This document shows, in pieces, positions 9,252-20,578 of a stretch of DNA of 64,000 nucleotides (positions within the stretch are counted from its first letter, which is position 1; the number at the start of each line of letters is the position of its first letter). The stretch is from Nitrosospira sp. (GTDB taxonomy: Bacteria > Pseudomonadota > Gammaproteobacteria > Burkholderiales > Nitrosomonadaceae), in NCBI GenBank assembly GCA_013450215.1, contig JACDSH010000011.1, positions 1-64,000 of the forward strand, given 5' to 3'. The notes below the pieces were generated by a model. That model did not search any database. It was not told the DNA's origin and worked only from the letters and a program-made list of their open reading frames with translations. The position numbers and the translations under genes were made by a program.

Positions 9252-10334
9252 TCAGTTAATTGGCTGTTTGATCGAGGCCTGTAGTGCTGCTAGGAATTGC
9301 ATATTCTCATCGGGGGTCCCAACCGTCACACGCAGACAATTCTTCAGCAGCGGATGTGATCCATCGAGATTCTTAATCAGTACGCCCCTTTGTTTAAGCC
9401 CTTGAAACACTTGGCCAGCATCAGCCATCCGTATCAAAATGAAATTTGCATCTGTCGGAAAGACCTTAACACCAACCATTGCTTGTAAAGCTCGGACTAA
9501 AACTGCCCGCTCGGCTTTAATGGATGCGGCCTGTTGCAGCAGGATATCGATATGCTGCAGCACTTTTTCTGCTATCAACTGAGTAGCAACCCCCACATTA
9601 TACGGTAAACGCAGTTTTTCTAGTTGTGTCAACCACTCTGACCTGCCGATGAGCAGTCCCAGCCTTAAACCAGCTAGACCTAGTTTGGAGAGTGTGCGCA
9701 TTAGAAGTAGATTGGGATAGTGTGCAAGCCTGTCAATCAAGCTCGCATCTGCGAAAGCATGATAGGCCTCATCTATTACCACCAAGCCAGGAGCAGCATC
9801 AAGAATTTTAACGATAGAGGTGTCGTCAAAAAGATTGCCCGTGGGATTGTTAGGGTAGGCCAGGAAGATCAGTGCTGGCTGATGTTGCTTGATGGCAGCG
9901 AGCATTTCATCCAGATCAAGGGTGAAATCGTCTTTCAACAGCACTCCTGCATAACTCATACCTGTGAAAGTCGCAATCATGCGGAACATCACGAATGCGG
10001 GTTCGACGCTCAGTAATACTGCGCCGGGCTTAGCTACGGCCAGCGCTATTATCTGGATAATCTCGTCTGATCCGTTTCCTAATAGGATATCCATCCCCGG
10101 AGGGATATCCAGCACCTCTCTCAATCGGGTTTTAAGGTGTGAGGCACTTGCATCCGGGTAACGGTTGAGAGGTGCCTCTGCAGTCAGTTGCGCAATTTCG
10201 TTACGCAATGATTGTGGCAGATTAAATGGATTCTCCATCGCATCCAGTTTTACCATGAGATTAGCTGGCTGCACATAGTAGGCAGAGAGCGAGAGAATCT
10301 CCGGGCGAATGATCTGGTCTGGAGTAGCGCTCAT
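9252..10334 (-). CDS. hisC: histidinol-phosphate aminotransferase
   Basis: A 360-residue fold-type I PLP aminotransferase converting imidazole acetol phosphate to histidinol phosphate. The PLP lysine is K217 in [14 protein letters not shown]. The motifs NPTG ([10 protein letters not shown]) and VIDEAYHAF are present. It begins six bases after hisD, so the two are tightly coupled. The genomic position makes the histidine role secure over other class II aminotransferases. Confidence 0.95.
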   Translation of the reverse strand: MSATPDQIIRPEILSLSAYYVQPANLMVKLDAMENPFNLPQSLRNEIAQLTAEAPLNRYPDASASHLKTRLREVLDIPPGMDILLGNGSDEIIQIIALAVAKPGAVLLSVEPAFVMFRMIATFTGMSYAGVLLKDDFTLDLDEMLAAIKQHQPALIFLAYPNNPTGNLFDDTSIVKILDAAPGLVVIDEAYHAFADASLIDRLAHYPNLLLMRTLSKLGLAGLRLGLLIGRSEWLTQLEKLRLPYNVGVATQLIAEKVLQHIDILLQQAASIKAERAVLVRALQAMVGVKVFPTDANFILIRMADAGQVFQGLKQRGVLIKNLDGSHPLLKNCLRVTVGTPDENMQFLAALQASIKQPIN

Positions 10335-10340
10335 CTTTGA

Positions 10341-11648
10341 TTAATTCTGTTCTTTGAAGCGGTACTCAGCCGACATCGCATGTGCCTGCAAGCCTTCTCC
10401 CCGAGCTAGGGTGGCAGCAATTTCACCAAGCTCCGCGGCACCTTGTGCCGATACTTGAATGATACTGCTGCGTTTTTGAAAGTCATATACACCCAGTGGT
10501 GATGAGAAGCGGGCGGTACGTGAAGTGGGTAAAACATGGTTGGGCCCAGCACAATAGTCGCCGAGGGCTTCAGAGGTATAGCGCCCAAGAAAAATCGCAC
10601 CAGCATGGCGAATTTTTTCTACCCATTTCTCTGGTTGTTCAACCGATAACTCTAGGTGCTCTGGCCCTATCCGGTTAGCGATGGCGCAGGCCTCATCCAA
10701 GTCGCAAACTTGAATCAGTGCTCCACGATTTTGGAGAGAGGTTCTTATCACTGCCTGGCGGGGCATTATAGGCAGTTGCCGGGCTAGACTTGTCGCAACG
10801 GCTTCGATAAAGGCCGCATCTGGAGAGAGCAGGATGGCCTGAGCCATTTCATCGTGTTCCGCTTGCGAAAATAGGTCCATCGCAATCCAGTCTGGATTAG
10901 TTTTGCCATCACAAATCACTAGGATTTCAGACGGCCCCGCTATCATATCAATACCAACTACGCCGAACACTCGGCGTTTGGCGGCTGCTACATAAGCATT
11001 CCCGGGGCCTACGATCTTGTCCACCTGCGGAACGGTCACAGTACCATAAGCTAGCGCTGCAACAGCTTGAGCACCACCGAGAGTGAATACTCGATCAACC
11101 TCGCAAATCGCCGCTGCTGCTAGCACCAGTTCGTTCTTTTCGCCACCTGGAGTCGGCACAACCATAATAAGCTCACCTACTCCAGCCACCTTGGCAGGGA
11201 TTGCATTCATTAGTACTGACGAAGGATAGGATGCCTTGCCGCCCGGGACGTATAGACCAACCCGATCAAGTGGGGTTATCTTCTGACCAAGCATCGTGCC
11301 ATTGGGCTCTGTATAGCTCCAAGATTTTGATAACTGCTTCTCATGGTAGCGACGTACCCGTTCAGCAGCCTGCTCTAGAGGTTTTCGTTGAGCCACTGGT
11401 AATTCTAGTAGGGCTTTCTGCAAGCGTTCTTTAGGTAATTCAAGCTGACCGACCGAGGTTGCATCTAAGTGATCGAAGCGGCGAGTGTATTCGAGCAGCG
11501 CTTCATCCCCTCGTTTTTTAATGTCCGCAATAATTGTGTTGACGGTTATATCTATCTCCGCGTCCTGTGAATCTTCAAAAGCAAGCAGTTTTTTTAGTGC
11601 CGTATCGAAATCGACATCGGTCGATGAGAGTCGTTTTATCTGTAGCAT
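10341..11648 (-). CDS. hisD: histidinol dehydrogenase
   Basis: A 435-residue zinc- and NAD-dependent dehydrogenase performing the last two oxidations, histidinol to histidine. The signature region [14 protein letters not shown], the [10 protein letters not shown] block and the [11 protein letters not shown] segment are present. Length is normal. It lies 57 bases after hisG and six before hisC. Confidence 0.97.
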   Translation of the reverse strand: MLQIKRLSSTDVDFDTALKKLLAFEDSQDAEIDITVNTIIADIKKRGDEALLEYTRRFDHLDATSVGQLELPKERLQKALLELPVAQRKPLEQAAERVRRYHEKQLSKSWSYTEPNGTMLGQKITPLDRVGLYVPGGKASYPSSVLMNAIPAKVAGVGELIMVVPTPGGEKNELVLAAAAICEVDRVFTLGGAQAVAALAYGTVTVPQVDKIVGPGNAYVAAAKRRVFGVVGIDMIAGPSEILVICDGKTNPDWIAMDLFSQAEHDEMAQAILLSPDAAFIEAVATSLARQLPIMPRQAVIRTSLQNRGALIQVCDLDEACAIANRIGPEHLELSVEQPEKWVEKIRHAGAIFLGRYTSEALGDYCAGPNHVLPTSRTARFSSPLGVYDFQKRSSIIQVSAQGAAELGEIAATLARGEGLQAHAMSAEYRFKEQN

Positions 11649-11705
11649 AAGGAGGAGCAGTTCAGAGTTATTAAGTGGCTAGAGTGAACGCATTCCGGCT
11701 ATTCA

Positions 11706-12350
11706 TTAACTCTTTACTGCGGCTGAGAATGCTTCCAACAGTGGCTGGATCGTTTTGTATTTCAGTTTCAATGCAGCCTGATTGATCACCAGTCGCGCAG
11801 AGATTGGCATGATCTCTTCCACCGCTTTAAGTTGATTAGCCTTTAGAGTGTTTCCACTAGAAACTAGATCTACGATCGCATCTGCCAGTCCTACCAGAGG
11901 TGCAAGTTCCATTGATCCGTAGAGTTTGATCAAGTCAACATGAATCCCCTTTTTGGCGAAGTGTTCCCGTGCCGTTTGTAGATACTTGGTAGCTACCCGT
12001 AAGCGAGCGCCTTGACGTACTGCGGATTCATAATCAAAATCATCCGGTACTGCCACCATCATACGGCAGCAGGCTATATTCAAATCGAGGGGTTGATAGA
12101 GTCCTGCGCCCCCGTGTTCAAGCAGCACATCCTTACCGGCAATACCCATATCTGCCGAGCCATATTGCACATAAGTTGGCACATCAGAAGCGCGCACAAT
12201 AATCAATCGCACGTCTTCACGGGTGGTGGTGAGTATCAGCTTGCGCGAGGTTTCAGGGTCGTCGAGCGCAATCACGCCAGCTGCTTTAAGCAGGGGTGCT
12301 GTATCGTCAAAAATTCGACCCTTAGAAAGGGCGATGGTGATGCTAGTCAT
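11706..12350 (-). CDS. hisG: ATP phosphoribosyltransferase, short form
   Basis: A 214-residue enzyme of the first, committed step of histidine synthesis, joining ATP and PRPP. The signature motif [13 protein letters not shown] binds the PRPP phosphates. The length shows it is the short HisG form, which lacks the C-terminal regulatory domain and in known systems needs HisZ as a regulatory partner. No hisZ is visible in this window. It follows murA by 59 bases and opens the his gene run. Confidence 0.96.
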   Translation of the reverse strand: MTSITIALSKGRIFDDTAPLLKAAGVIALDDPETSRKLILTTTREDVRLIIVRASDVPTYVQYGSADMGIAGKDVLLEHGGAGLYQPLDLNIACCRMMVAVPDDFDYESAVRQGARLRVATKYLQTAREHFAKKGIHVDLIKLYGSMELAPLVGLADAIVDLVSSGNTLKANQLKAVEEIMPISARLVINQAALKLKYKTIQPLLEAFSAAVKS

Positions 12351-12409
12351 GATGAGAGTCTATGAAAAATTGCATTTTACCGCAGAGAGTTGCCATGATA
12401 TACGTTTCA

Positions 12410-13666
<1,257 letters not shown>

Positions 13667-13871
13667 CTAAAATTTTGACTACAAATTCCCATCAAATTAT
13701 TTTCGAAGACAGGTAATAAGGGAGGGCTTGTAACAGATTTATGGTTGAAATGTACCGAAGTTCCCTTCATCATATCGTAAAGGTTCCTTCTATAAGTCAA
13801 ATTTTACGATAGTTTACTTTGTCTTCTCAGACCAGCAATGTGCTGTCGACCCATCTAATTTAGGAGTTCAA

Positions 13872-14255
13872 GTGATAAAACAAACGATACAGACGCCCAA
13901 TGCGCCGCAGGCAATTGGCACTTATTCCCAAGCGATACGAGTGGTTAAGGGTGAGACAGTTTATCTCTCTGGGCAGATCGGTTTGGATCCTTTTACCATG
14001 CAGATGGTGGATGGGATTGAGTCGCAAATTCAGCAAGTATTTCTGAATCTGAAGGCCGTAGCAGTGGCGAGTGGAGGAGATCTGGCTGATATCGTCAAAC
14101 TGAATATCTATCTGACAGATCTGGTCCATTTTGCAAGGCTCAACGAAATCATGGCGAGCTACTTTAGCCAGCCTTATCCTGCGCGAGCAGCGGTCGGTGT
14201 GGCAGCGCTACCGCGAGGGGCATTGGTGGAAATGGATGCGGTGATGGCGCTGTAA
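13872..14255 (+). CDS. ridA: RidA family reactive enamine/imine deaminase
   Basis: A 127-residue trimeric RidA/YER057c/UK114 protein that hydrolyses reactive 2-aminoacrylate-type enamines. The motifs [10 protein letters not shown] and LSGQIGLDP, and the C-terminal [23 protein letters not shown] with the conserved active-site Arg, are present. The start is a GTG preceded by a TAGGAG site. It lies nine bases before recG on the same strand. Confidence 0.93.
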   Translation: MIKQTIQTPNAPQAIGTYSQAIRVVKGETVYLSGQIGLDPFTMQMVDGIESQIQQVFLNLKAVAVASGGDLADIVKLNIYLTDLVHFARLNEIMASYFSQPYPARAAVGVAALPRGALVEMDAVMAL

Positions 14256-14264
14256 GGATAAGGA

Positions 14265-16349
14265 TTGAAGGGTAAGAGACTAGGAAGAGTCGGATCGTTG
14301 GTTGCCCCTGGCGAACCTGACGAGGGTATGCAAGATAAGTTCGCCGCACTTGGCATTGCTAACGAGCTTGATCTGGTGCTGCACTTGCCGCTGCGTTATG
14401 AGGATGAAACCCATCTTTATCCCATCGCCGCTACCCCTCCAGATAAAGTGGTTCAGGTTGAAGGAACCATCATCCAGAGTGAGGTCATGTACCGACCACG
14501 GCGGCAATTAGTGTGTCAAGTGGAGGACGACACTGGTATCCTCTTCATCCGATTTCTCAATTTCTATGGTAGCCAGGTAAAGGCATACTCTGTTGGGAAG
14601 CGCGTACGGTTGCTTGGAGAGGTGCGGAAAGGTTTTTTTGGCGCCGAGATGGTTCACCCAAAGTGTCATATGGTGAGTGCGGACACACTGTTACCCGATG
14701 CGCTGACGCCGATTTATCCTACTACCGCAGGACTCTCTCAGGAAACGATCCGCAAACGAATTAGGCAGGCGCTGGCTCATAGCGATCAAACGGGCAGCCT
14801 CAATGAGGTCCTGCCTGTGGAAGTCTTAAAACGATATCAGTTACAGGACTTCCGTGAAAGTGTGATATTTCTTCATCAGCCGACAGCGGATGCGTCGGTC
14901 GCCCTTCTGCAGGAAGGTACTCATCCGGCCTGGAGTCGGATCAAGTTTGATGAATTGCTAGCACAGCAATTGTCCCTGAGATTGCATTATCAGAAGCGTC
15001 GTTCACGCTGCGCACCTGCACTTCCAGAGAAAAATCTTTTAACAAGCACACTACTTCAATTACTTTCCTTCGATCTGACCGGAGCACAAAAAAAAGTATT
15101 GGCTGAGATTAGTAGTGACCTTGCTAAGCCTCACCCGATGCAACGCCTGTTACAGGGAGATGTGGGCAGCGGGAAGACGGTAGTGGCTGCACTGGCAGCT
15201 TTTCAGGCGATCAAGAATGACTATCAGGTGGCCATCATGGCCCCGACAGAAATTCTTGCCGAGCAGCATTATCAGAAACTCTCTGGCTGGTTTACGCCGC
15301 TGGGAATTACGATTGCATGGTTATCCGGTAGCCAGAAGAAGAAGCAGCGCCAAGATGCGCTCGCCGATATCAGCGAAGGAAGGGCCATGCTGGTCATCGG
15401 AACCCATGCCTTGTTTCAGGAGCAGGTGGAGTTCAACAGGCTTGGACTTGCCATCATCGATGAGCAGCATCGGTTTGGCGTCGAACAACGACTCGCGCTG
15501 CGTACTAAGGCTGCAAAAACTGGATTTGTTCCACATCAGTTGATGATGAGCGCTACACCGATCCCGCGCACATTGGCAATGAGCTATTATGCTGATTTGG
15601 ATGTGTCCGTGATCGACGAATTGCCACCGGGCAGGACTCAGGTGGTTACTAAATTGTTTGAAGAGATTCGTCGCGATGAAGTGATCACGCGCGTGCGTGA
15701 ATCATGTCATGCGGGCAAACAAGCTTACTGGGTATGTCCACTGATTGAAGAGTCTGATACCTTGCAGCTTAAGACCGCTCTGGAAACATATGAATCGCTG
15801 ACGCTTACTTTTCCGGACTTAAAAATTGGTTTGGTGCATGGTAGGCTCCCGTCGCTGGAGAAGTCAGCGGTCATGGAAAGGTTCAAGCAAGGCTCAATTC
15901 AGTTACTGGTGGCAACCACAGTAATCGAGGTAGGTGTAGATGTTCCCAATGCTTGTTTGATGGTGATTGAGCACGCCGAGCGCATGGGACTGTCACAGTT
16001 ACACCAGTTGAGGGGTCGAGTTGGGCGAGGTGCAGAGGCCAGCGTGTGCATCCTGTTGTACCAGAATCCATTGTCAGAGAATGCGCGCAAACGACTCAGA
16101 ATTATCTTTGAGAGTACCGATGGTTTTGAGATCGCGCGCCAGGACTTATCTCTGCGCGGACCGGGTCAATTTCTTAGTGCGCGCCAGAGTGGAGTGCCCA
16201 TGTTACGTTTTGCCGATCCGGAGAAGGATGCAGATTTGCTTGCTGCAGCCCGTATCGCTGCCGAGGAGATTCTGCGTGATGATTCGGCATCAGCACAGAG
16301 ACATCTACTGCGTTGGCTGGGTAATAAGAGCCAATACCTGCAGGCATAG
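14265..16349 (+). CDS. recG: ATP-dependent DNA helicase RecG
   Basis: A superfamily 2 helicase of about 694 residues that remodels stalled forks and Holliday junctions. The N-terminal wedge/OB region is at about 50-160. Walker A is GDVGSGKT (K304), followed by the DEQH box (AIIDEQHRFG) and helicase motif III MSATPIPRTLAM. The C-terminal domain carries ATTVIEVGVDVPNA and QLRGRVGRG. The TTG at 14265 has an AAGG site seven bases upstream. Another TTG (14298) and an ATG (14328, MQDKFAALGI) are alternatives, so the exact start is uncertain. It overlaps no neighbour and precedes the ABC ATPase by 10 bases. Confidence 0.94.
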   Translation: MKGKRLGRVGSLVAPGEPDEGMQDKFAALGIANELDLVLHLPLRYEDETHLYPIAATPPDKVVQVEGTIIQSEVMYRPRRQLVCQVEDDTGILFIRFLNFYGSQVKAYSVGKRVRLLGEVRKGFFGAEMVHPKCHMVSADTLLPDALTPIYPTTAGLSQETIRKRIRQALAHSDQTGSLNEVLPVEVLKRYQLQDFRESVIFLHQPTADASVALLQEGTHPAWSRIKFDELLAQQLSLRLHYQKRRSRCAPALPEKNLLTSTLLQLLSFDLTGAQKKVLAEISSDLAKPHPMQRLLQGDVGSGKTVVAALAAFQAIKNDYQVAIMAPTEILAEQHYQKLSGWFTPLGITIAWLSGSQKKKQRQDALADISEGRAMLVIGTHALFQEQVEFNRLGLAIIDEQHRFGVEQRLALRTKAAKTGFVPHQLMMSATPIPRTLAMSYYADLDVSVIDELPPGRTQVVTKLFEEIRRDEVITRVRESCHAGKQAYWVCPLIEESDTLQLKTALETYESLTLTFPDLKIGLVHGRLPSLEKSAVMERFKQGSIQLLVATTVIEVGVDVPNACLMVIEHAERMGLSQLHQLRGRVGRGAEASVCILLYQNPLSENARKRLRIIFESTDGFEIARQDLSLRGPGQFLSARQSGVPMLRFADPEKDADLLAAARIAAEEILRDDSASAQRHLLRWLGNKSQYLQA

Positions 16350-16359
16350 CCCAACTTAA

Positions 16360-17133
16360 ATGTTACAAACCAGGAATCTGAATTTGCAATATCCCGGCAA
16401 GCTACTGTGCCGTGACTTAAATCTCACCGTTAATCCCGGGGAATGTTGGGCCATTCTTGGTAAGAATGGGAGTGGTAAGACCACTTTAATTCATGCGTTG
16501 AGTGATCTGTATCCCGGAGGAGCAGCCAGCGTCATGGTAGCGGGCAAGGCTCTACAAGAATGGCCCCGGCGCGATCTTGCCCGAGAACTTGGCATTATGT
16601 TACAGGAGGAACCTGGTGAGTTTTGGGGCAATGTTCTGGAGTACGTGTTGCTGGGTCGATACCCCCATGTTGTGAACCATTTCGGATGGGAAGTGGGGGA
16701 TCGGAGCATTGCATTACAGGCTATTGACCATCTGGAATTGACTGCTTTAGCTCAAAGGCCAATGGCCACGCTGTCAGGTGGGGAGCGTCAACGTGCCCGT
16801 ATCGCTTTGTTGCTTACTCAATCACCAAACTGCTATTTATTGGATGAGCCGTTGCAACATCTCGACCTTCGTCACCAACTCCTTGCTATGACGCTTTTCA
16901 GTAAGTTGGCCCTGCAAGGTAGCGCGGTGATGATGGTTTTACATGACCTTGCCTGGGTCAGCCCCTATTGTGACCACGTTCTGATGCTGTTCGATAATGG
17001 ACGTTCACTCGCTGGGCCTACTGAGGAGGTATTTAATCGTTCCAATCTGGAGGCCCTCTACCAGTGCAGCCTGGAGGAGTCTGGTCTGGCCAGTACCCGT
17101 CACTTTATGCCGACAATGGAGGTGGGTGTATAA
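16360..17133 (+). CDS. ABC transporter ATP-binding protein (iron-complex/B12 type)
   Basis: A 257-residue ABC ATPase with Walker A GKNGSGKTT (34-42), signature TLSGGERQRARIALL (LSGGE 138-142), Walker B YLLDEP (D162, E163) and the switch His in VLHDLAW. The sequence most resembles the FecE/BtuD class that powers iron-chelate or cobalamin import. The residues Q-loop to LGRYPHVVNHFGWE are typical of that class. No permease or binding protein lies nearby. It sits between recG and pcnB as an orphan subunit, so its partner and substrate are unknown. Confidence 0.8.
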   Translation: MLQTRNLNLQYPGKLLCRDLNLTVNPGECWAILGKNGSGKTTLIHALSDLYPGGAASVMVAGKALQEWPRRDLARELGIMLQEEPGEFWGNVLEYVLLGRYPHVVNHFGWEVGDRSIALQAIDHLELTALAQRPMATLSGGERQRARIALLLTQSPNCYLLDEPLQHLDLRHQLLAMTLFSKLALQGSAVMMVLHDLAWVSPYCDHVLMLFDNGRSLAGPTEEVFNRSNLEALYQCSLEESGLASTRHFMPTMEVGV

Positions 17134-17163
17134 TCCAGAGCTTAATACTCAACCCATTATGTA

Positions 17164-18573
17164 ATGATCCGTAAACTTCTTCACCGCGTTTTCAAGCGTA
17201 AATCATCTGTTTCTACCTCCATCTCCAACGATTCTGGCATTAGGCCGCACATCATCCCGCTTAAGCAGCACGGAATTTCCCGTAATCACTTAAGTCCTTG
17301 TGCATTGAAAGTCACGATAGATTTGCAACAAGCGGGTTATTCTGCTTTTGTAGTGGGGGGGGCGGTACGTGACTTGCTGCTGGGGATAGAGCCAAAAGAT
17401 TATGATGTTGCTACCAATGCCACTCCTGAGGATGTACGTGCTGTATTTCGCCGATCCCGCATTATCGGTCGCCGCTTCCGCCTAGTGCATGTGATGTGTG
17501 GTGCAGAGACTGTAGAGGTCTCTACTTTTCGTGGCAACTCATCCATAGAGGAGTCGGATGGATCGTCAGCGGATAAGCATGCAGATGAGCATGGACGTCT
17601 GCTGCGAGATAATGTATTCGGCAGCCAGGAAGAGGATGCAGTAAGGCGCGATTTCACCATCAATGCATTATTCTATGACCCTTCAAATGAGGAGATTTGG
17701 GACTACCTGAAGGGCTACGATGATATCAAGGCAAAACGGCTCCGAATCATTGGAGATCCTTTGCTGCGCTACCGTGAAGATCCGGTAAGGATGTTGCGTG
17801 CAGTACGTTTGGCGGCCAAGCTCGCAATGCAGATTGATGATGCTAGTGCTGCCCCCATCGGCGATCTGGCCCCGTTATTACGCAATGTCCCACCATCTCG
17901 ATTATTCGATGAGATGCTGAAGTTGCTGCTATCGGGACAGGCATTGGCCTGCGTGGTGGATTTACGTGCACGTGGGCTGCACCATGGCCTTCTGCCGATG
18001 CTGGATGTCATACTGGAGCAACCATTAGGCGAACGTTTTGTTGTGCTCGCTCTGAAGAATGCTGATGAACGCGTTCGGCAAGAAAAGCCAGTCTCGCCGG
18101 CTTTTTTATTTGCGGCACTTTTATGGCATGAGGTGCTGGCACAATGGAATATCCTGCGGACTGCGGGGGGGAAGCCTATGCTTGCCTTGCAGCAGGCCAT
18201 GGATGAGGTAGTGGCGGTACAGAATAAAGAACTCGCAATCCCGCGTCGGTATGATGCAATCATGCAGGAAATCTGGGCGATGCAGCCCCGTTTTTTAGGG
18301 CGAGGAGGGCGCAGGCCATTCCGTTTACTTGAGCATCCACGCTTTCGCGCCGCTTATGATTTTATGCACCTACGCTGCGAGAGTGGCGAGATGGATCCAG
18401 AGTTGGGCCATTGGTGGGAGACATTTCAACGAGTCGGTGCTAGTGAACGTGAGGCCATGCTACTCAAGGATGAGGCGCCAAAGAAACGCAGAAAACGGCG
18501 CCGCCAACCTGAATCTGCTGCTGATGTTGAGACTAGTTCTGCCAGTTCAGATGCGGATACGGTGATAACTTGA
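17164..18573 (+). CDS. pcnB: poly(A) polymerase I
   Basis: A 469-residue class II nucleotidyltransferase that adds poly(A) tails to RNA and promotes decay. The GGAVRDLLLG loop and the catalytic DYD (D79, D81) are intact. The RRSRIIGRRFRLVHVM and RRDFTINALFYDP blocks are typical. The length and the basic C-terminal tail (about residues 440-452, KKRRKRRR) favour PcnB over a CCA-adding enzyme. The folK start codon overlaps its stop. The run pcnB-folK-dNK-panB-panC looks like one operon. Confidence 0.93.
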   Translation: MIRKLLHRVFKRKSSVSTSISNDSGIRPHIIPLKQHGISRNHLSPCALKVTIDLQQAGYSAFVVGGAVRDLLLGIEPKDYDVATNATPEDVRAVFRRSRIIGRRFRLVHVMCGAETVEVSTFRGNSSIEESDGSSADKHADEHGRLLRDNVFGSQEEDAVRRDFTINALFYDPSNEEIWDYLKGYDDIKAKRLRIIGDPLLRYREDPVRMLRAVRLAAKLAMQIDDASAAPIGDLAPLLRNVPPSRLFDEMLKLLLSGQALACVVDLRARGLHHGLLPMLDVILEQPLGERFVVLALKNADERVRQEKPVSPAFLFAALLWHEVLAQWNILRTAGGKPMLALQQAMDEVVAVQNKELAIPRRYDAIMQEIWAMQPRFLGRGGRRPFRLLEHPRFRAAYDFMHLRCESGEMDPELGHWWETFQRVGASEREAMLLKDEAPKKRRKRRRQPESAADVETSSASSDADTVIT

Positions 18574-19082
18574 CATCGGGCACCAAAGCTCACCCACTTT
18601 GCCGTGCTTTCATTGCCCTAGGCAGCAACTTGGATCAGCCTACACTTCAAGTCAGACGTGCCTTCGCTGAGTTGTCTCAGCTTCCCGCCAGCCGTTTGTT
18701 GAATTGCTCCGCAATTTATCGAAGCGCTCCTGTGGGATATCTTGAGCAGCCTGACTTTATAAATGCCGTGGCGCAGATTGAAACCACTCTCACGCCGCAT
18801 GATCTACTCAAGTCTTTACTTAAAATAGAGCAACGCTTCGGACGAGTTCGTTCCACTCCCAATGCTCCACGCATATTAGATCTTGACCTGCTACTCTATT
18901 CTGATCTGCAGTGCGATGAGCCCGGCTTGACCCTGCCACATCCACGTATGCACCTACGTGCATTCGTGTTGCAGCCGCTGGTTGAGATAGCACCAGATTG
19001 CTGTATTCCTGGACAGGGCTCAGTAGCTGAAATGTTGATTGCCTGTGACGAACAACAGTTAGAACGGGTGGTACCCGCATGA
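18570..19082 (+). CDS. folK: 2-amino-4-hydroxy-6-hydroxymethyldihydropteridine pyrophosphokinase
   Basis: A 170-residue kinase of folate synthesis that pyrophosphorylates the hydroxymethyl pterin before DHPS condensation. Signature blocks are FIALGSNLDQP, the ATP-binding RFGRVRSTPNAPRILDLDLLLY segment (quoted in part as RILDLDLLLY) and LPHPRMHLRAFVLQPL. The frame opens with TTG overlapping the pcnB TGA (TTGA), suggesting translational coupling. It overlaps the next gene by four bases. Confidence 0.94.
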   Translation: MTSGTKAHPLCRAFIALGSNLDQPTLQVRRAFAELSQLPASRLLNCSAIYRSAPVGYLEQPDFINAVAQIETTLTPHDLLKSLLKIEQRFGRVRSTPNAPRILDLDLLLYSDLQCDEPGLTLPHPRMHLRAFVLQPLVEIAPDCCIPGQGSVAEMLIACDEQQLERVVPA

Positions 19083-19717
19083 AGTTGGAAAAATATCGTT
19101 ATATTGTAGTTGAGGGTCCGATAGGTGTTGGAAAGACCAGCCTGGCACAGCGCCTGGCGGGCCATCTGAATAGTGCGCTACTGCTAGAGAAGCCTGCTGA
19201 GAATCCGTTTCTTGAGAAGTTCTACAGTGACATTTCACGGTATGCACTACCGGCGCAATTATTCTTCCTGTTTCAACGCGCCACTCAGGTACAGAGTCTG
19301 GCACAGTTGGACATGTTTGCTCAGGCGACGGTGAGCGATTTCCTGCTCGATAAGGATCAATTATTCGCTGGACTTACATTGAGTGATGCGGAGCATGATC
19401 TCTACCAGCAGATTTACCGGCACTTGAAACCCCAAGCTCCGCAGCCAGATCTGGTCATTTATTTACAGGCCTCCCCCAATACATTAGTAGAGAGGATTAA
19501 AAGACGTGGAAGTTCTTTTGAGAAAAATATTTCAGAGGACTATCTTTGGCGTCTTGCTGAGACTTACACACGATTTTTTTATCAGTTCGAGAGTGCGCCG
19601 GTGATGATTGTCAATAGTGAGAACCTCAATTTTGTTGATAACTCAGAGGATTTTGATTTATTGTTGCAGCAGATAGAGCAGATGCGCGGTTCACGGGAAT
19701 ACTTCAACCGGGGCTAA
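19079..19717 (+). CDS. deoxynucleoside kinase (dGK/dAK family)
   Basis: A 212-residue P-loop kinase of the deoxynucleoside kinase family, which salvages deoxynucleosides to monophosphates. The P-loop is GPIGVGKT (13-20). The downstream LIERIKRRG-like lid (LVERIKRRGSSFEKNI) and the ERS/DFL-type block (TVSDFLLDKDQLFAG) match. The position between folK and panB is common in betaproteobacteria. The preferred nucleoside cannot be deduced from the sequence. The first ATG overlaps the folK stop (ATGA). Confidence 0.88.
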   Translation: MKLEKYRYIVVEGPIGVGKTSLAQRLAGHLNSALLLEKPAENPFLEKFYSDISRYALPAQLFFLFQRATQVQSLAQLDMFAQATVSDFLLDKDQLFAGLTLSDAEHDLYQQIYRHLKPQAPQPDLVIYLQASPNTLVERIKRRGSSFEKNISEDYLWRLAETYTRFFYQFESAPVMIVNSENLNFVDNSEDFDLLLQQIEQMRGSREYFNRG

Positions 19718-19780
19718 GGGACTGGTGGACAGACCCTTCATCGCGCGAGTTTTAGTCAAAGAGTCGTCAGGAGATCGATT

Positions 19781-20572
19781 ATGCGGACTACATTAAGTAC
19801 GCTTCAGAAAATGCGTGATGATGGCGAGAAGATCGCTATGGTGACCTGTTACGATGCAAGTTTTGCAGGAGTATTAGAAAGTGCTGGTGTCGATATTCTG
19901 CTGGTGGGAGATTCACTTGGCAATGTAGTACAGGGCGAAGAGACGACTCTACCGGTATCGTTAGACGATATGATTTATCACACTCGCTGCGTGGTGAGAG
20001 GATCGAATACCGCTTTCATCATGGCTGACATGCCGTTTGGTACTTCGCAGATAACGCCGGAGGATACTTTTCAAAATGCTGCAGAGCTGATGGCGGCAGG
20101 GGCCAACATGGTTAAGATCGAAGGTGGCGAGATCATGTCAGAGACGGTCGAGTTTCTTATCCGACGAGGTATCCCAGTATGTGCACATATTGGACTTACA
20201 CCACAGTCGGTTCACCAGTTGGGGGGCTATAAAGTTCAAGGTGAGTCTGCCCATCAGGCAAAACAGTTAATGATTGATGCTGTTGCATTGGAAAAGGCTG
20301 GCGCAAGCATGCTGCTAATGGAAGTCGTTCCGGCAGCACTTGCTAAGAAAATTACCAAAAGACTTTCTATTCCCACTGCTGGCATCGGCGCTGGTGTGGA
20401 TTGTTCGGCACAGGTGTTGGTGCTATATGACATGCTGGGAATTTATTCCGGCAAGAAGGCGCGATTCATGAAAAATTTCATGACCGGTGCAGAGAGTATT
20501 CAGGTGGCCGTAGAGAATTACGTCAAGGAAGTTAAAGCCGGAAGATTCCCCGGCCCTGAGCATGGATTCTGA
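19781..20572 (+). CDS. panB: 3-methyl-2-oxobutanoate hydroxymethyltransferase
   Basis: A 263-residue TIM-barrel enzyme that makes ketopantoate from alpha-ketoisovalerate using methylene-THF, step one of pantothenate synthesis. Motifs include [31 protein letters not shown], the metal-binding ADMPFGT and [19 protein letters not shown] (seen as [12 protein letters not shown]). An AGGAG site precedes the ATG. It sits six bases upstream of panC. Confidence 0.97.
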   Translation: MRTTLSTLQKMRDDGEKIAMVTCYDASFAGVLESAGVDILLVGDSLGNVVQGEETTLPVSLDDMIYHTRCVVRGSNTAFIMADMPFGTSQITPEDTFQNAAELMAAGANMVKIEGGEIMSETVEFLIRRGIPVCAHIGLTPQSVHQLGGYKVQGESAHQAKQLMIDAVALEKAGASMLLMEVVPAALAKKITKRLSIPTAGIGAGVDCSAQVLVLYDMLGIYSGKKARFMKNFMTGAESIQVAVENYVKEVKAGRFPGPEHGF

Positions 20573-20578
20573 GAGGTC

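Noticed and set aside
13725..13762. GGAACTT on the minus strand upstream of murA as a sigma-E promoter
   Set aside because: The -35 is exact, but the only TCTG-type -10 is about 20 bases away, outside the usual spacing.
17769..18263. Long minus-strand open frame of 164 codons inside pcnB
   Set aside because: It is antisense to a clearly recognised gene and has no family resemblance. It is rich in Ser/Arg/Ala as expected of a shadow.
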